The notes beneath the pieces were generated by a model. The model did not search any database, was not told the DNA's origin, and saw only the letters and a list, made by a program, of their open reading frames with translations. A stretch of DNA of 64,000 nt, from the NCBI RefSeq assembly GCF_000235605.1, contig NC_016584.1, positions 3,702,001 to 3,766,000 of the forward strand. Reading direction: 5' to 3'. Shown piece after piece: positions 1 to 8,164 of this stretch. A program made the position numbers and the translations under genes. Source of the DNA: Desulfosporosinus orientis DSM 765 (GTDB taxonomy: Bacteria > Bacillota > Desulfitobacteriia > Desulfitobacteriales > Desulfitobacteriaceae). Each line of letters begins with the position of its first letter. Position 1 is the first letter of the stretch.

Positions 1-2252
1 GCTTGTGTCACCACACCCTCCAGGTAGCGTTTCACTCCGCTGTAGCGCTTAAAGTACTGTTCAACATAAAACTTTGCTTCCTTGCGGGGAATTCCCAGAT
101 CCCGGGAGAGTCCGAACTCAGTCAGCCCATAGACTAAACCAAAATTGACGGCTTTGGCACTCCGGCGCATGTCCGGAGTTACCTCATCCAGGGAGATGCC
201 AAAGACTTCAGCGGCTGTCCGGGTATGAACGTCCTGGCCCAGAGCAAAAGACTCACATAAGAGGGGATCTTGGGAATAGTGCGCCAGAATCCTCAGTTCT
301 ATTTGGGAATAATCCGCCGATAACAACACCCAGCCCGGTTCAGTGGGATGAAATACTTTTCTGAGCTGCCGCCCTTGTTCCAAACGGATAGGGATGTTCT
401 GCAAATTCGGTTCTGTACTGGATAAACGCCCCGTCGCCGTCACAGTCTGTTGAAAGGTAGTATGAATCCGTCCTTCCTTGGCTTGAGCCAACAGTCCATT
501 GACATAAGTGGAGATGAGCTTATTCAATTGCCGGTAATCCAGGATTTTAGCGACAATGGGATGTACTGAGCGCAGGTCTTCCAAGGTCTCCGCATCAGTA
601 GAATAACCGGTTTTAGTCTTCTTAGCGGCAGGCAGGCCCAGCTTTTCAAAAAGCACTGTACCCAGCTGCTTGGGCGAATTAATATTAAAGGTTTCCTCCG
701 CTAAACCATAAATATCTTGTTCTAACTCTTTGAGAGTATGGCTGATTCCTTCCCCAAAGGCAATCAATTGTTCAGAGTCTACGGCAATGCCCTGCCGCTC
801 CATTTGAGCCAGCACTAAACTCAAAGGTTCTTCTAAATCGTGGAGCAAGGAAGGCAGACCTAAGGAATGGATATCCTCCTCAAAGCGGGGAGCGACCTGG
901 GCTAAACCGCCGGCTTCGTCCGCAGCGCTTTCAAAAGCCTCTTGATTAGGGAAATACTCTTTAACTAGATCTAAAGGGGCAAATTTTGTGCGCGAAGATT
1001 GTATTAAATATGAAGCTAAGCTCAGGTCTAAAGAAAGACCTTTCAATTCCGCTCCATCATTAGCCAGCAATAAGGCCACGGTTTTGCTGTCCGCAAAGGT
1101 CTTAGGAACCTGCTCATTCCCCATTAAGTCCAGCCAGGCCTGACAAACCTTTTCTGATACCTCAGCACGAGTCAGAGAAAAGGTTTCACCCTGAACCGCC
1201 ACTCCCCACTCCAGCCAGCGTCCTCCCTGCAAACCCGTTCCTTCATAGCGGCAGGTCAAGGTGATGGGGTTTTTTTGAGTTTCCCACTCCTTAATCTGAG
1301 CCAGCCATTCCTCTTCCGAAAGTTGGCGTTGGGGCCATTTTCCCAAAGCCGATTCAGAAGGCTCAGTGACTCTTTCATCATCATCTTTATGTCGCTCCAG
1401 CCACAAACGAGTAACATTTTTCAAGTCATATTTTTGCAAAACAGGCAATACCTTAACCCCTTGGGCACGGCGAAAGACAAAATCCTGACTGGAAAACTCC
1501 AGAGGCACCTCTGTCAGCATGGTCGCCAGCTTTTTGCTTAAGATTGCTTGATCAGCATACTCTTTGAGATTTCCCTGAACCTTTTTTCCGGAAACCTTTT
1601 CAACATTTGCCAATACGTCTTCCACAGAACCAAATTCCCAAAGCAGCTTCAGGGCAGTTTTCTCGCCAATTCCCGGAACGCCCGGGATATTATCTGAAGT
1701 GTCACCCATCAAACCTTTGAGATCAATGATTTGAAGGGGGCGCAATTGATAGCGTTCCCAAAGGGCCGTTTCGTCGTAGCGCTCTACTTCACTGATTCCT
1801 TTTTTGGTTAAGTAGACATTCGTCTTAGGTGAAATGAGCTGGAGAGCATCTTTATCTCCCGTATAAATCTGAATTTCCATTCCCTGAGCTTCTGCTTGTT
1901 TGGTGATTGCCGCAATGAGATCATCGGCTTCGTATCCTGCCAATTCAAGGATAGGCACATCCATTTCTGTAAGAATTTCCTTAAGGTAATCAAATTGCGG
2001 GCGCAGGCCCTCCGGAGTTTCTTTGCGCTGGGCTTTGTAGCCGGCATACTGTTCAATTCGAACCGTCGCCTTAGTTTTATCGAAAGCAACCACCCAATAA
2101 TCGGGCTGCTGCTCTTGTTCTAATTTAAAGAGCATAGTTAAAAAGCCATGCAAAACGTTCGTTGGTCTCCCATCCGCTGTAGTAAGCGGCGGAAGTGCAT
2201 AAAAAGCACGATTTGCCAGGCTATTCCCATCTAAAATGACCATCCGCGGCAT
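1..2252 (-). CDS. polA: DNA polymerase I (3' end beyond the window)
   Basis: Replication and repair polymerase that fills gaps and removes RNA primers. About 750 codons are present; the end of the polymerase domain lies outside the window. The N-terminus MPRMVILDGNSLANRAFYAL and the later GLMGDTSDNIPGVPGIGEKT are the 5'-3' exonuclease. The palm motif DYSQIELRILAH and the O-helix RRSAKAVNFGLVYG show an active polymerase. The middle domain aligns in position with the 3'-5' exonuclease but lacks the DxE catalytic pair, as in B. subtilis Pol I, so proofreading is probably absent. The start at 2252 follows a GGGGG-rich ribosome binding site; ATG at 2243 is the alternative. Confidence 0.95.
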   Translation of the reverse strand, partial: MPRMVILDGNSLANRAFYALPPLTTADGRPTNVLHGFLTMLFKLEQEQQPDYWVVAFDKTKATVRIEQYAGYKAQRKETPEGLRPQFDYLKEILTEMDVPILELAGYEADDLIAAITKQAEAQGMEIQIYTGDKDALQLISPKTNVYLTKKGISEVERYDETALWERYQLRPLQIIDLKGLMGDTSDNIPGVPGIGEKTALKLLWEFGSVEDVLANVEKVSGKKVQGNLKEYADQAILSKKLATMLTEVPLEFSSQDFVFRRAQGVKVLPVLQKYDLKNVTRLWLERHKDDDERVTEPSESALGKWPQRQLSEEEWLAQIKEWETQKNPITLTCRYEGTGLQGGRWLEWGVAVQGETFSLTRAEVSEKVCQAWLDLMGNEQVPKTFADSKTVALLLANDGAELKGLSLDLSLASYLIQSSRTKFAPLDLVKEYFPNQEAFESAADEAGGLAQVAPRFEEDIHSLGLPSLLHDLEEPLSLVLAQMERQGIAVDSEQLIAFGEGISHTLKELEQDIYGLAEETFNINSPKQLGTVLFEKLGLPAAKKTKTGYSTDAETLEDLRSVHPIVAKILDYRQLNKLISTYVNGLLAQAKEGRIHTTFQQTVTATGRLSSTEPNLQNIPIRLEQGRQLRKVFHPTEPGWVLLSADYSQIELRILAHYSQDPLLCESFALGQDVHTRTAAEVFGISLDEVTPDMRRSAKAVNFGLVYGLTEFGLSRDLGIPRKEAKFYVEQYFKRYSGVKRYLEGVVTQ

Positions 2253-2412
2253 CCTAAAAACCCCCATTCTTTCTCATTTACTATATCATACCCACTACCT
2301 GCAAACAAACGCCAAGTTTCAGACTGCTCAAGCTCGTCAATCCGTCAATTCTATGGTTTTTCCGGGTCTATGAAGATGCTGCAGATAATTTCTCAAAAAC
2401 CTGTCCGGAGGA

Positions 2413-2441
2413 TTGACTAACAATGGCCAGATTGGTACGAT
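2413..2441 (+). promoter_or_regulatory. Possible sigma-A promoter for the DMT transporter
   Basis: TTGACT (2413-2418) and TACGAT (2436-2441) are separated by 17 bp, about 70 bp upstream of the transporter start. A short GCCGG/CCGGC hairpin (2476-2494) sits just before the AAGGAGG ribosome binding site. The match is by eye only. Confidence 0.4.
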
Positions 2442-2508
2442 TTAGTAGCTGAAATAACCTTTGGTCAAAAGTTAGCCGGGCTTATATCCGGCAAGGAGGA
2501 TTATCATC

Positions 2509-3435
2509 ATGTCGGATAAACAAGTTCGTTTACTTATGGTACTTACCAGTGTGCTCTGGTCAGGAGCATTTATAACCGGCAAATTTTCTATTCAGGAGTT
2601 TCCACCCTTTGCCCTGACCTTTTTCCGTTTTTTCTTTGCCTTGCCTTTTATTTTTACTATTCTCGTGATGCAAAAACCTAAACGGCTTCTTCCCCGGGGC
2701 AAACAGTGGCCGGCACTTCTCCTGCTGGGTTTTATCGGCACCTTTTGTTACCATGCCTTCTTTTTCACGTCCTTAGGCTATACCACTGCCATTAATTCCT
2801 CCCTGATTGGGGCACTTAATCCCATGGTAACCACCCTGTTGGCGGCCCTCTTTTTTAGCGAACGCTTGTCCTTTCCCAGGATATTGGGGATTTTCCTTTC
2901 TTTCAGCGGTGTCTTTCTCTTTATCACTAATGGAGATCTGCATCTCATCACTCAATTCCAGGTGAATCATGGTGATTTTTTAATGATGCTCGGGGTCCTT
3001 TGTTTTTCAATTTATTCCCTCCTGAGCCGACGTTACATGAAGCAATATGATCTAACCCCTTTTATGATTACGGCCTACACCTTTTTGATCTGTGTGGTCA
3101 TTTCTCTTCCCTTTGCCTTATGGGAAAATCCGGCAACTTATCTCTATACCGCAACTATGAAAGGGTGGCTCTCTATCTTATACATGAGTGTTTTTGCTTC
3201 TGTATTAGGCTATCTTTTCCAATCCATTGCCATTGAACATATTGGTGCTCCTCAAACCGCTGTCTTTATCAATCTTGTCCCCATCTTTACCATCGTTCAA
3301 TCCGTCCTGATTTTGCATGAATCAATAACAATCATTAAATTATTTTGTGCCGCTGTGGTGGTTTCAGGCGTCTATCTGGCGACGCGGCCAGAAACAAAAG
3401 TGTATTCCGCAGGGGCTCATAAGCTGGCAGGGTAA
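2509..3435 (+). CDS. EamA/DMT-family membrane transporter
   Basis: Polytopic inner-membrane protein of the drug/metabolite transporter superfamily. Its 308 residues carry two tandem EamA repeats, about ten hydrophobic segments in total. Typical family signatures are the N-terminal 'VLWSGAFITGKF' and the end-of-repeat 'ERLSFPRILGIFLSFSGVFL'. The substrate cannot be read from sequence; amino acid or metabolite efflux is common in the family. The ATG follows a strong GCAAGGAGG at 7-8 nt. It is monocistronic, divergent from polA and closed by a strong terminator. A second EamA protein lies at 58558. Confidence 0.9.
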   Translation: MSDKQVRLLMVLTSVLWSGAFITGKFSIQEFPPFALTFFRFFFALPFIFTILVMQKPKRLLPRGKQWPALLLLGFIGTFCYHAFFFTSLGYTTAINSSLIGALNPMVTTLLAALFFSERLSFPRILGIFLSFSGVFLFITNGDLHLITQFQVNHGDFLMMLGVLCFSIYSLLSRRYMKQYDLTPFMITAYTFLICVVISLPFALWENPATYLYTATMKGWLSILYMSVFASVLGYLFQSIAIEHIGAPQTAVFINLVPIFTIVQSVLILHESITIIKLFCAAVVVSGVYLATRPETKVYSAGAHKLAG

Positions 3436-3447
3436 AACGAAACCTAA

Positions 3448-3494
3448 AAAGAAACCGGCTGTTGCAATTTTTGTAACAGCCGGTTTCTTTCTTT
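3448..3494 (+). terminator. Rho-independent terminator after the DMT transporter
   Basis: Long inverted repeat AAAGAAACCGGCTGTT / AACAGCCGGTTTCTTT with a short AT loop and a T-rich tail. It sits between convergent genes and could serve both. Its CTGTTGC core resembles the terminators at 46961 and 59540. Confidence 0.85.
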
Positions 3495-3527
3495 TCATTT
3501 ACACGAAAGAGCCATGTTATGTTTAAG

Positions 3528-4124
3528 CTAGTTTAGAGAATCGAGAACCTCTTGGAATATGTCCTTGGATTGGAAGGAAGGCGGAGTATTCTTATCCGGG
3601 GCTCCCTTTTCTCCCTGGGATTGGTCTTTTGCTTCATTATTTCCTTGATCTTGGGATTGGTCTTTCGGTTCACCCATGGGTTGGCCATTTTGCCGGTCCC
3701 CTTGATTACCTCCTTGAGGAGCATTTGTACTCAAATAAGTTTTTTGATCTTCCGTAAAAACAGCTTCAATAGCCTCCCCCTTTTCCTTGAGGAAGTCCTC
3801 ACTGGGATCCGTCGTGTCAATCAGGCTTTGTAAAATTGGTTTGACTGCTTCCTTCTGTTCACTTGTCAAAGCCACTTCCTCATTGGCCTGGAGCCGGCGA
3901 ATACTCATTGCAGCCTCTACAGCCGGATTAAGGGTTTGCCGCTGACCTCCATCCTTTTGCATGTTTTGACCCTCCGTGTTGGATTGTTGGGTAGAGGACG
4001 GAACCTCAGACTGTGTGTCCTTAGTTCCGCATCCGCTTACCCCAATCACCAGGGCAGATAATAACACTCCGATGATAATTACGGATCGTCCTTTAAGTTT
4101 CTTTCCTAAGTATGGTTTTTCCAT
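3528..4124 (-). CDS. Putative lipoprotein, last gene of the glycosylation operon
   Basis: 198 residues with a basic N-terminus, one hydrophobic helix and a lipobox ending GVSGC (Cys about residue 32), so it should be lipidated and held on the outer face of the membrane. After a Ser/Gln-rich linker there is a small helical segment (about residues 65-135, 'MSIRRLQANEEVALTSEQK'). The tail is low-complexity, rich in Gln, Gly, Asn, Asp and Lys. I recognise no enzymatic motif. It starts with an AAGGAGG ribosome binding site 42 bp after the upstream glycosyltransferase, so it is probably co-transcribed. A role in holding or assisting the surface glycan machinery is inference. Confidence 0.75.
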   Translation of the reverse strand: MEKPYLGKKLKGRSVIIIGVLLSALVIGVSGCGTKDTQSEVPSSTQQSNTEGQNMQKDGGQRQTLNPAVEAAMSIRRLQANEEVALTSEQKEAVKPILQSLIDTTDPSEDFLKEKGEAIEAVFTEDQKTYLSTNAPQGGNQGDRQNGQPMGEPKDQSQDQGNNEAKDQSQGEKGAPDKNTPPSFQSKDIFQEVLDSLN

Positions 4125-4165
4125 TGCTTAATCCTCCTTCAATAAAAAAATGATCTTTTTCAGTT

Positions 4166-5827
4166 TTATTCGTACTTTGCAACTATTTTTAGCTTGCCGG
4201 TTTTCCCCGCTGCATCCCTTCTTCCCATCACAATTTCGTATAAAACCTTCAGCAGGTATACGAACAGCACCACATTTAAAAACGACGTAATCACCAGGAT
4301 TGGACCATAGGTTATGGAATTCGTTCCGCTGAGAGTTTTCAGCAAAACGTAGTAAGTGTTGACATAGCTGGTTGTGCTAAATCCCGCGGCTAACAGCAGC
4401 AGGCGTTTATCCCGCAGGTAAATGTAGGCTAAGATGGCCAAGGCCACTGCTGGGAACAAATATCGTTCATGCATTCTTGTAGAAAAGCTAAAGACACCTG
4501 CTATCAGGATAAGGGCCGCTGCCCCAGCATACTCCCGGCTTTTTCCTTTAATATAGAGAAACCATGCTGCCAGTGTCAGCAGGACAATAGCTGCCAAACC
4601 CCAATTATGATAGCTAAGCCCCAAAAAGGACGCTGCATCCGAAGTGAAATTCTTACCTAACAAACTGAAAAAGTTAAAGGCATTGACCGAAGCATAAGGA
4701 TATTCTCCTAAGGTACTGGCGTACAGCTTGAAAATCCAAAGGCTGCCGAGATTCCAGGCAAAAGGCAGGAGAATAACCACAGCAGTGACTATTCCTGAAC
4801 TTAAAACTTTTAGCCAGCTTTTTAACGATTTTTGCCTGATCAGCTCAAAGAACAGCACCGGGAGAAAGATAATCCCTTGTGGTTTCATGAGCACAGCTGA
4901 AGCAAAGAAGACTGTCGCCAGTCCAATTCTTCTTTCTGAGAGCAGCACAATGGCTGCCAGAATCAACAGGGTGAAAAAAGAATCAACCTGTCCCCATACC
5001 GCCGAATTAAGCAGTATGGCCGGGTTAAAGGCATAGAAGGCAGATATCAATAAACTTAACTCTAAGGTTAGGTACTTTTTGGCAAGTTTAAAGAGCAAGA
5101 AGGATGAAGCCAGATCAGCAAGGATTGAGGGCAGTTTCAGGAGCAAGGTGTAATAGGGGCTGAGTGCAGGCAGATTTCCCAGCTTCCCTACAATCAAGAG
5201 CACATAAATATAGAATGGCGGGTAATCACTGGCGCTGCGTCCTTGATAAACTTGGGAGAGATTATTGGCAGCCGTGGTTGCCCAGTTTTTAAAGAGATTT
5301 AAATCAAATGAGTGGCTGCTGATAGATGATGCCATTATTAGCCTCAAGAAAAAGCCAACCCCCAGGAGGGTAATGAGGACAATTTTCTCGTTAGAAGCTG
5401 AGATTTTAAGCTTCTTTTTTGCCATGAGATAATAGCCGCTCACGCTTAAAATTAGGAACAACACTGCATAGCCTATCATTTGCGGAACGTAGTTATTTTG
5501 CTCGCCGGCTCCTGAGCGGTTCATGCCGCCCGCCCTGTCCACCTTAGGGGCGGCCATAGACCGGTCCGAACTTGGCCGGGAATACTCCCTTGAATTTTGG
5601 CGATTACTTGGGTTCACCCCAGAATTCGGTCCTGGATTATTATTGCCCGGACTTAGATTGGAGTCCGAATTACCCCCCGGTTGAATCCAGGAGTTTCTGA
5701 TCACTACATTTTGAGAGGATTGAGCTGTCCCGGCATAATTCCATAAGGACAAAATACATAGGATGCCGGCTAATAAAAGCATGGCTGACAAGCTGATCTT
5801 AAGAAGATGCTTCCTAATAAATGCCAT
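4166..5827 (-). CDS. Polytopic glycosyltransferase, Gpi18/COG5542-like
   Basis: 553 residues with an N-terminal signal-anchor, an exported Asn/Gly/Pro/Ser-rich loop (about residues 40-110), then roughly ten transmembrane segments. The segment 'SFDLNLFKNWA' and the late loop motif 'STRMHERYLFPA' are typical of GT-C fold Gpi18-like mannosyltransferases, which use polyprenyl-phosphate sugars outside the membrane. The acceptor is unknown. It lies 13 bp downstream of galU, with an AAAGGAG ribosome binding site. The exported low-complexity loop resembles the one in the GT39 protein of the same operon. Confidence 0.8.
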   Translation of the reverse strand: MAFIRKHLLKISLSAMLLLAGILCILSLWNYAGTAQSSQNVVIRNSWIQPGGNSDSNLSPGNNNPGPNSGVNPSNRQNSREYSRPSSDRSMAAPKVDRAGGMNRSGAGEQNNYVPQMIGYAVLFLILSVSGYYLMAKKKLKISASNEKIVLITLLGVGFFLRLIMASSISSHSFDLNLFKNWATTAANNLSQVYQGRSASDYPPFYIYVLLIVGKLGNLPALSPYYTLLLKLPSILADLASSFLLFKLAKKYLTLELSLLISAFYAFNPAILLNSAVWGQVDSFFTLLILAAIVLLSERRIGLATVFFASAVLMKPQGIIFLPVLFFELIRQKSLKSWLKVLSSGIVTAVVILLPFAWNLGSLWIFKLYASTLGEYPYASVNAFNFFSLLGKNFTSDAASFLGLSYHNWGLAAIVLLTLAAWFLYIKGKSREYAGAAALILIAGVFSFSTRMHERYLFPAVALAILAYIYLRDKRLLLLAAGFSTTSYVNTYYVLLKTLSGTNSITYGPILVITSFLNVVLFVYLLKVLYEIVMGRRDAAGKTGKLKIVAKYE

Positions 5828-5840
5828 TGGGAAACTCCTT

Positions 5841-6743
5841 TCATCCTGCCGCTCTTTTCAGCTTATGTTTGAAACCTTGATTTTTTAAAGCATGCTGTAA
5901 ATACTTTACTAATTGAGGCTGCAGTTCTTCCCGCTGGAGGCCCATTTCGATAATCGCTTTTATATAGCCAAACTTATCCCCGATATCATAGCGCTCTCCA
6001 TCCAGCTCCAAGGCTAAAAGATGATCCTTAAGACAAATTTCCTTCAGGGCATCAGTGAGCTGGTATTCATTGCCCGCTCCTCGCTCTTGCGTTTTCAGAA
6101 AGGAAAAAATCGACGGCATCAAGATATACCTGCCCATGATGGCGATATTCGAAGGGGCATTGGCCGGAGCAGGTTTTTCGATCATATCCTTCACGCTCAA
6201 AATCCTTGGTTGCTCTTTAACACCCGAAATAATTCCATACTTGCTGACTTCCTCCGGTTGAACCCTTTGCACACCAACAACCGTTGTCTGATAGGTCTCG
6301 AAAACTTCGATTAACTGCTTTAATCCCGGTGGGTCCGCTACCATGATGTCATCCCCTAACAGGACTGCAAAGGGTTCTTCCCCAACAAATTGTTCTGCAC
6401 AAAGAATAGCATTGCCTAAGCCAAGGGGTTCTTTTTGGCGTATAAAATGGATATTTGCCATATCACTAATGTTTTGGATCTCATGGAGAATATCCGATTT
6501 TCCTTTTTCCCAAAGTGTCTGCTCAAGTTCCACAGACTTGTCAAAATGATCTTCTATCGATTTTTTATTTCTGCCTGTGACGATGAGAATACTTTCGATT
6601 CCTGAAGCCACGGCTTCTTCAACAATATACTGAATTGCCGGCTTATCAACGATAGGCAGCATTTCTTTGGGCTGAGCTTTTGTCGCCGGCAAAAACCGGG
6701 TTCCTAAGCCTGCCGCAGGAATGACCGCTTTTCTGATTTTCAT
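5841..6743 (-). CDS. galU: UTP-glucose-1-phosphate uridylyltransferase
   Basis: Cytoplasmic enzyme making UDP-glucose from UTP and glucose-1-phosphate. At 300 residues it matches the usual GalU/GtaB length. The nucleotide-binding start AAGLGTRFLPATKAQPKEM, 'VDKPAIQYIVEEA' and 'LLGDD' are all intact. Within this operon it would supply UDP-glucose for the GT2 enzyme, and with the divergent galE also UDP-galactose. The pairing of galU with gtrA recalls B. subtilis yngB/yngA, which glycosylate wall or lipoteichoic acids. Confidence 0.95.
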   Translation of the reverse strand: MKIRKAVIPAAGLGTRFLPATKAQPKEMLPIVDKPAIQYIVEEAVASGIESILIVTGRNKKSIEDHFDKSVELEQTLWEKGKSDILHEIQNISDMANIHFIRQKEPLGLGNAILCAEQFVGEEPFAVLLGDDIMVADPPGLKQLIEVFETYQTTVVGVQRVQPEEVSKYGIISGVKEQPRILSVKDMIEKPAPANAPSNIAIMGRYILMPSIFSFLKTQERGAGNEYQLTDALKEICLKDHLLALELDGERYDIGDKFGYIKAIIEMGLQREELQPQLVKYLQHALKNQGFKHKLKRAAG

Positions 6744-6779
6744 GTTTTTCCCTCCGTTTCCTCAGTTATTACCCATTCG

Positions 6780-7169
6780 CTATTTAAAAATCAACCAACG
6801 ATTACCGGCAAAGTTAATGATCATACTTAATCCGGTAGCAACAATTTTGCTTACAATAATCGACCAAGCAAAGTGAGTGTGAAAATAGACCAACAAGCCA
6901 TAGGTTATGGATAAGACAGCTAAGTTCCACAGGAAAAATCCAAGAAATTGTCCCGGGGATTTTCCCCGGACACGCGCACTGAAGGTCCATGTCCGGTTGA
7001 GAAAAAAGCTGTTCAGGATTCCGCAGCTGTAAGATACAACTTGAGCTGCCAGCACTAGCACCCCTAGATGAGTTAGCACAGTAAATACGGCAAAATCCAC
7101 TCCTGTATTGACTGCTCCAACCAGTCCGAATCTCACAAATTCTTTGGGGGCCTTTCCTGTCTTAGACAA
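6780..7169 (-). CDS. GtrA-family membrane protein (probable lipid-linked sugar flippase)
   Basis: 129 residues with four predicted transmembrane helices and the GtrA signature 'FVRFGLVGAVNTGVDFAVF' near the N-terminus. Family members are thought to flip undecaprenyl-phosphate sugars across the membrane. The reading frame starts at a TTG that overlaps the stop region of the GT2 gene by 8 bp, which indicates translational coupling to its functional partner. Confidence 0.9.
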   Translation of the reverse strand: MSKTGKAPKEFVRFGLVGAVNTGVDFAVFTVLTHLGVLVLAAQVVSYSCGILNSFFLNRTWTFSARVRGKSPGQFLGFFLWNLAVLSITYGLLVYFHTHFAWSIIVSKIVATGLSMIINFAGNRWLIFK

Positions 7170-8148
7170 TCCGCTTCACTGTCCGTTCCTTTTTTACAGG
7201 CTGCTCTTTTCTCATCAGCCCGTAAGATTCACTGATAATATATAAGGGACGCTCTCTGGCTTCGTCATAAATCCGTCCAATATATTCTCCGATAATTCCC
7301 ATCATGGTCAGGAGCAGTCCTGATAAGATCAGTTGGATAGAGATCACTAGCTCCCAGCCTGCAAGGAAAATTTTGTTAAACATCTTCATGAAAATAAGGA
7401 CTGCCAAGCTAGAGAGACCAAAAGTTACTATAATGGTTCCTGCATAAGTGGCTAATTTAAGAGGCTTATAAGAGAAAGAAGTTATCCCATCCATACTTAA
7501 CTTCATCATTTTCTTCAGGGGATACTTGGTCTCCCCAGCCAACCGTTCATCTCTTTCATACTCCACGGCTGTCTGGCGGAAACCCACCCAACTGACTAAT
7601 CCCCGAACATAGCGGTTTCTCTCAGGCAAGCGCTTTAATTCTTCAACCACCCGGCGATCTATTAAACGAAAATCTCCCGTATCTGTGGGGATATTTAGGT
7701 CTGTGGAAACCCTAAGCAGCCGGTAAAAGAGATGAGCCGTTTGCTTTTTAAAAAAGGTTTCCCCTTTTCGCTTGGTTCGTTTAGCATAAACGACGTCAAA
7801 GCCTTCTTTCCATTTAGCAATCATCTCCAAAATCAGCTCCGGAGGGTCCTGCAAATCCGCATCAATGACGACAACTGCCGCACCGGCTGCATAATCCATT
7901 CCCGCGGTGATCGCCACTTGATGACCAAAATTGCGGGAAAATCCCAACAATTTCACAGTGTCATCTCCTTCTCCATACCCCTTAATTAGGGAGGCTGTCT
8001 GATCACGGCTGCCGTCATTGACAAAAATCAACTCATAGGACTCACCTGTTGAAGCCATGACTTGCTTCAATCTGCGGTAGGTCTGTTCAATAACCGCTTC
8101 TTCGTTGTACACCGGTATCACAATGGAATAGCGAATACCCGAATTCAT
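7162..8148 (-). CDS. Family 2 glycosyltransferase, polyprenyl-phosphate sugar synthase (GtrB/YkcC-like)
   Basis: 328 residues. The GT-A domain begins 'YSIVIPVYNEEAVIEQTYRR' and has the 'VVIDADLQDPPELI' metal-binding motif. Two C-terminal transmembrane helices follow (about residues 230-305), the standard layout of GtrB/CsbB-type enzymes that load glucose or GlcNAc onto undecaprenyl phosphate at the inner face. An AAAGGAGG ribosome binding site lies in the 16-bp gap after the GT39 gene. With galU beside it, UDP-glucose is the likely donor, but this is inferred. Confidence 0.92.
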   Translation of the reverse strand: MNSGIRYSIVIPVYNEEAVIEQTYRRLKQVMASTGESYELIFVNDGSRDQTASLIKGYGEGDDTVKLLGFSRNFGHQVAITAGMDYAAGAAVVVIDADLQDPPELILEMIAKWKEGFDVVYAKRTKRKGETFFKKQTAHLFYRLLRVSTDLNIPTDTGDFRLIDRRVVEELKRLPERNRYVRGLVSWVGFRQTAVEYERDERLAGETKYPLKKMMKLSMDGITSFSYKPLKLATYAGTIIVTFGLSSLAVLIFMKMFNKIFLAGWELVISIQLILSGLLLTMMGIIGEYIGRIYDEARERPLYIISESYGLMRKEQPVKKERTVKRIV

Positions 8149-8164
8149 TCCCGTCGCCTCCTTT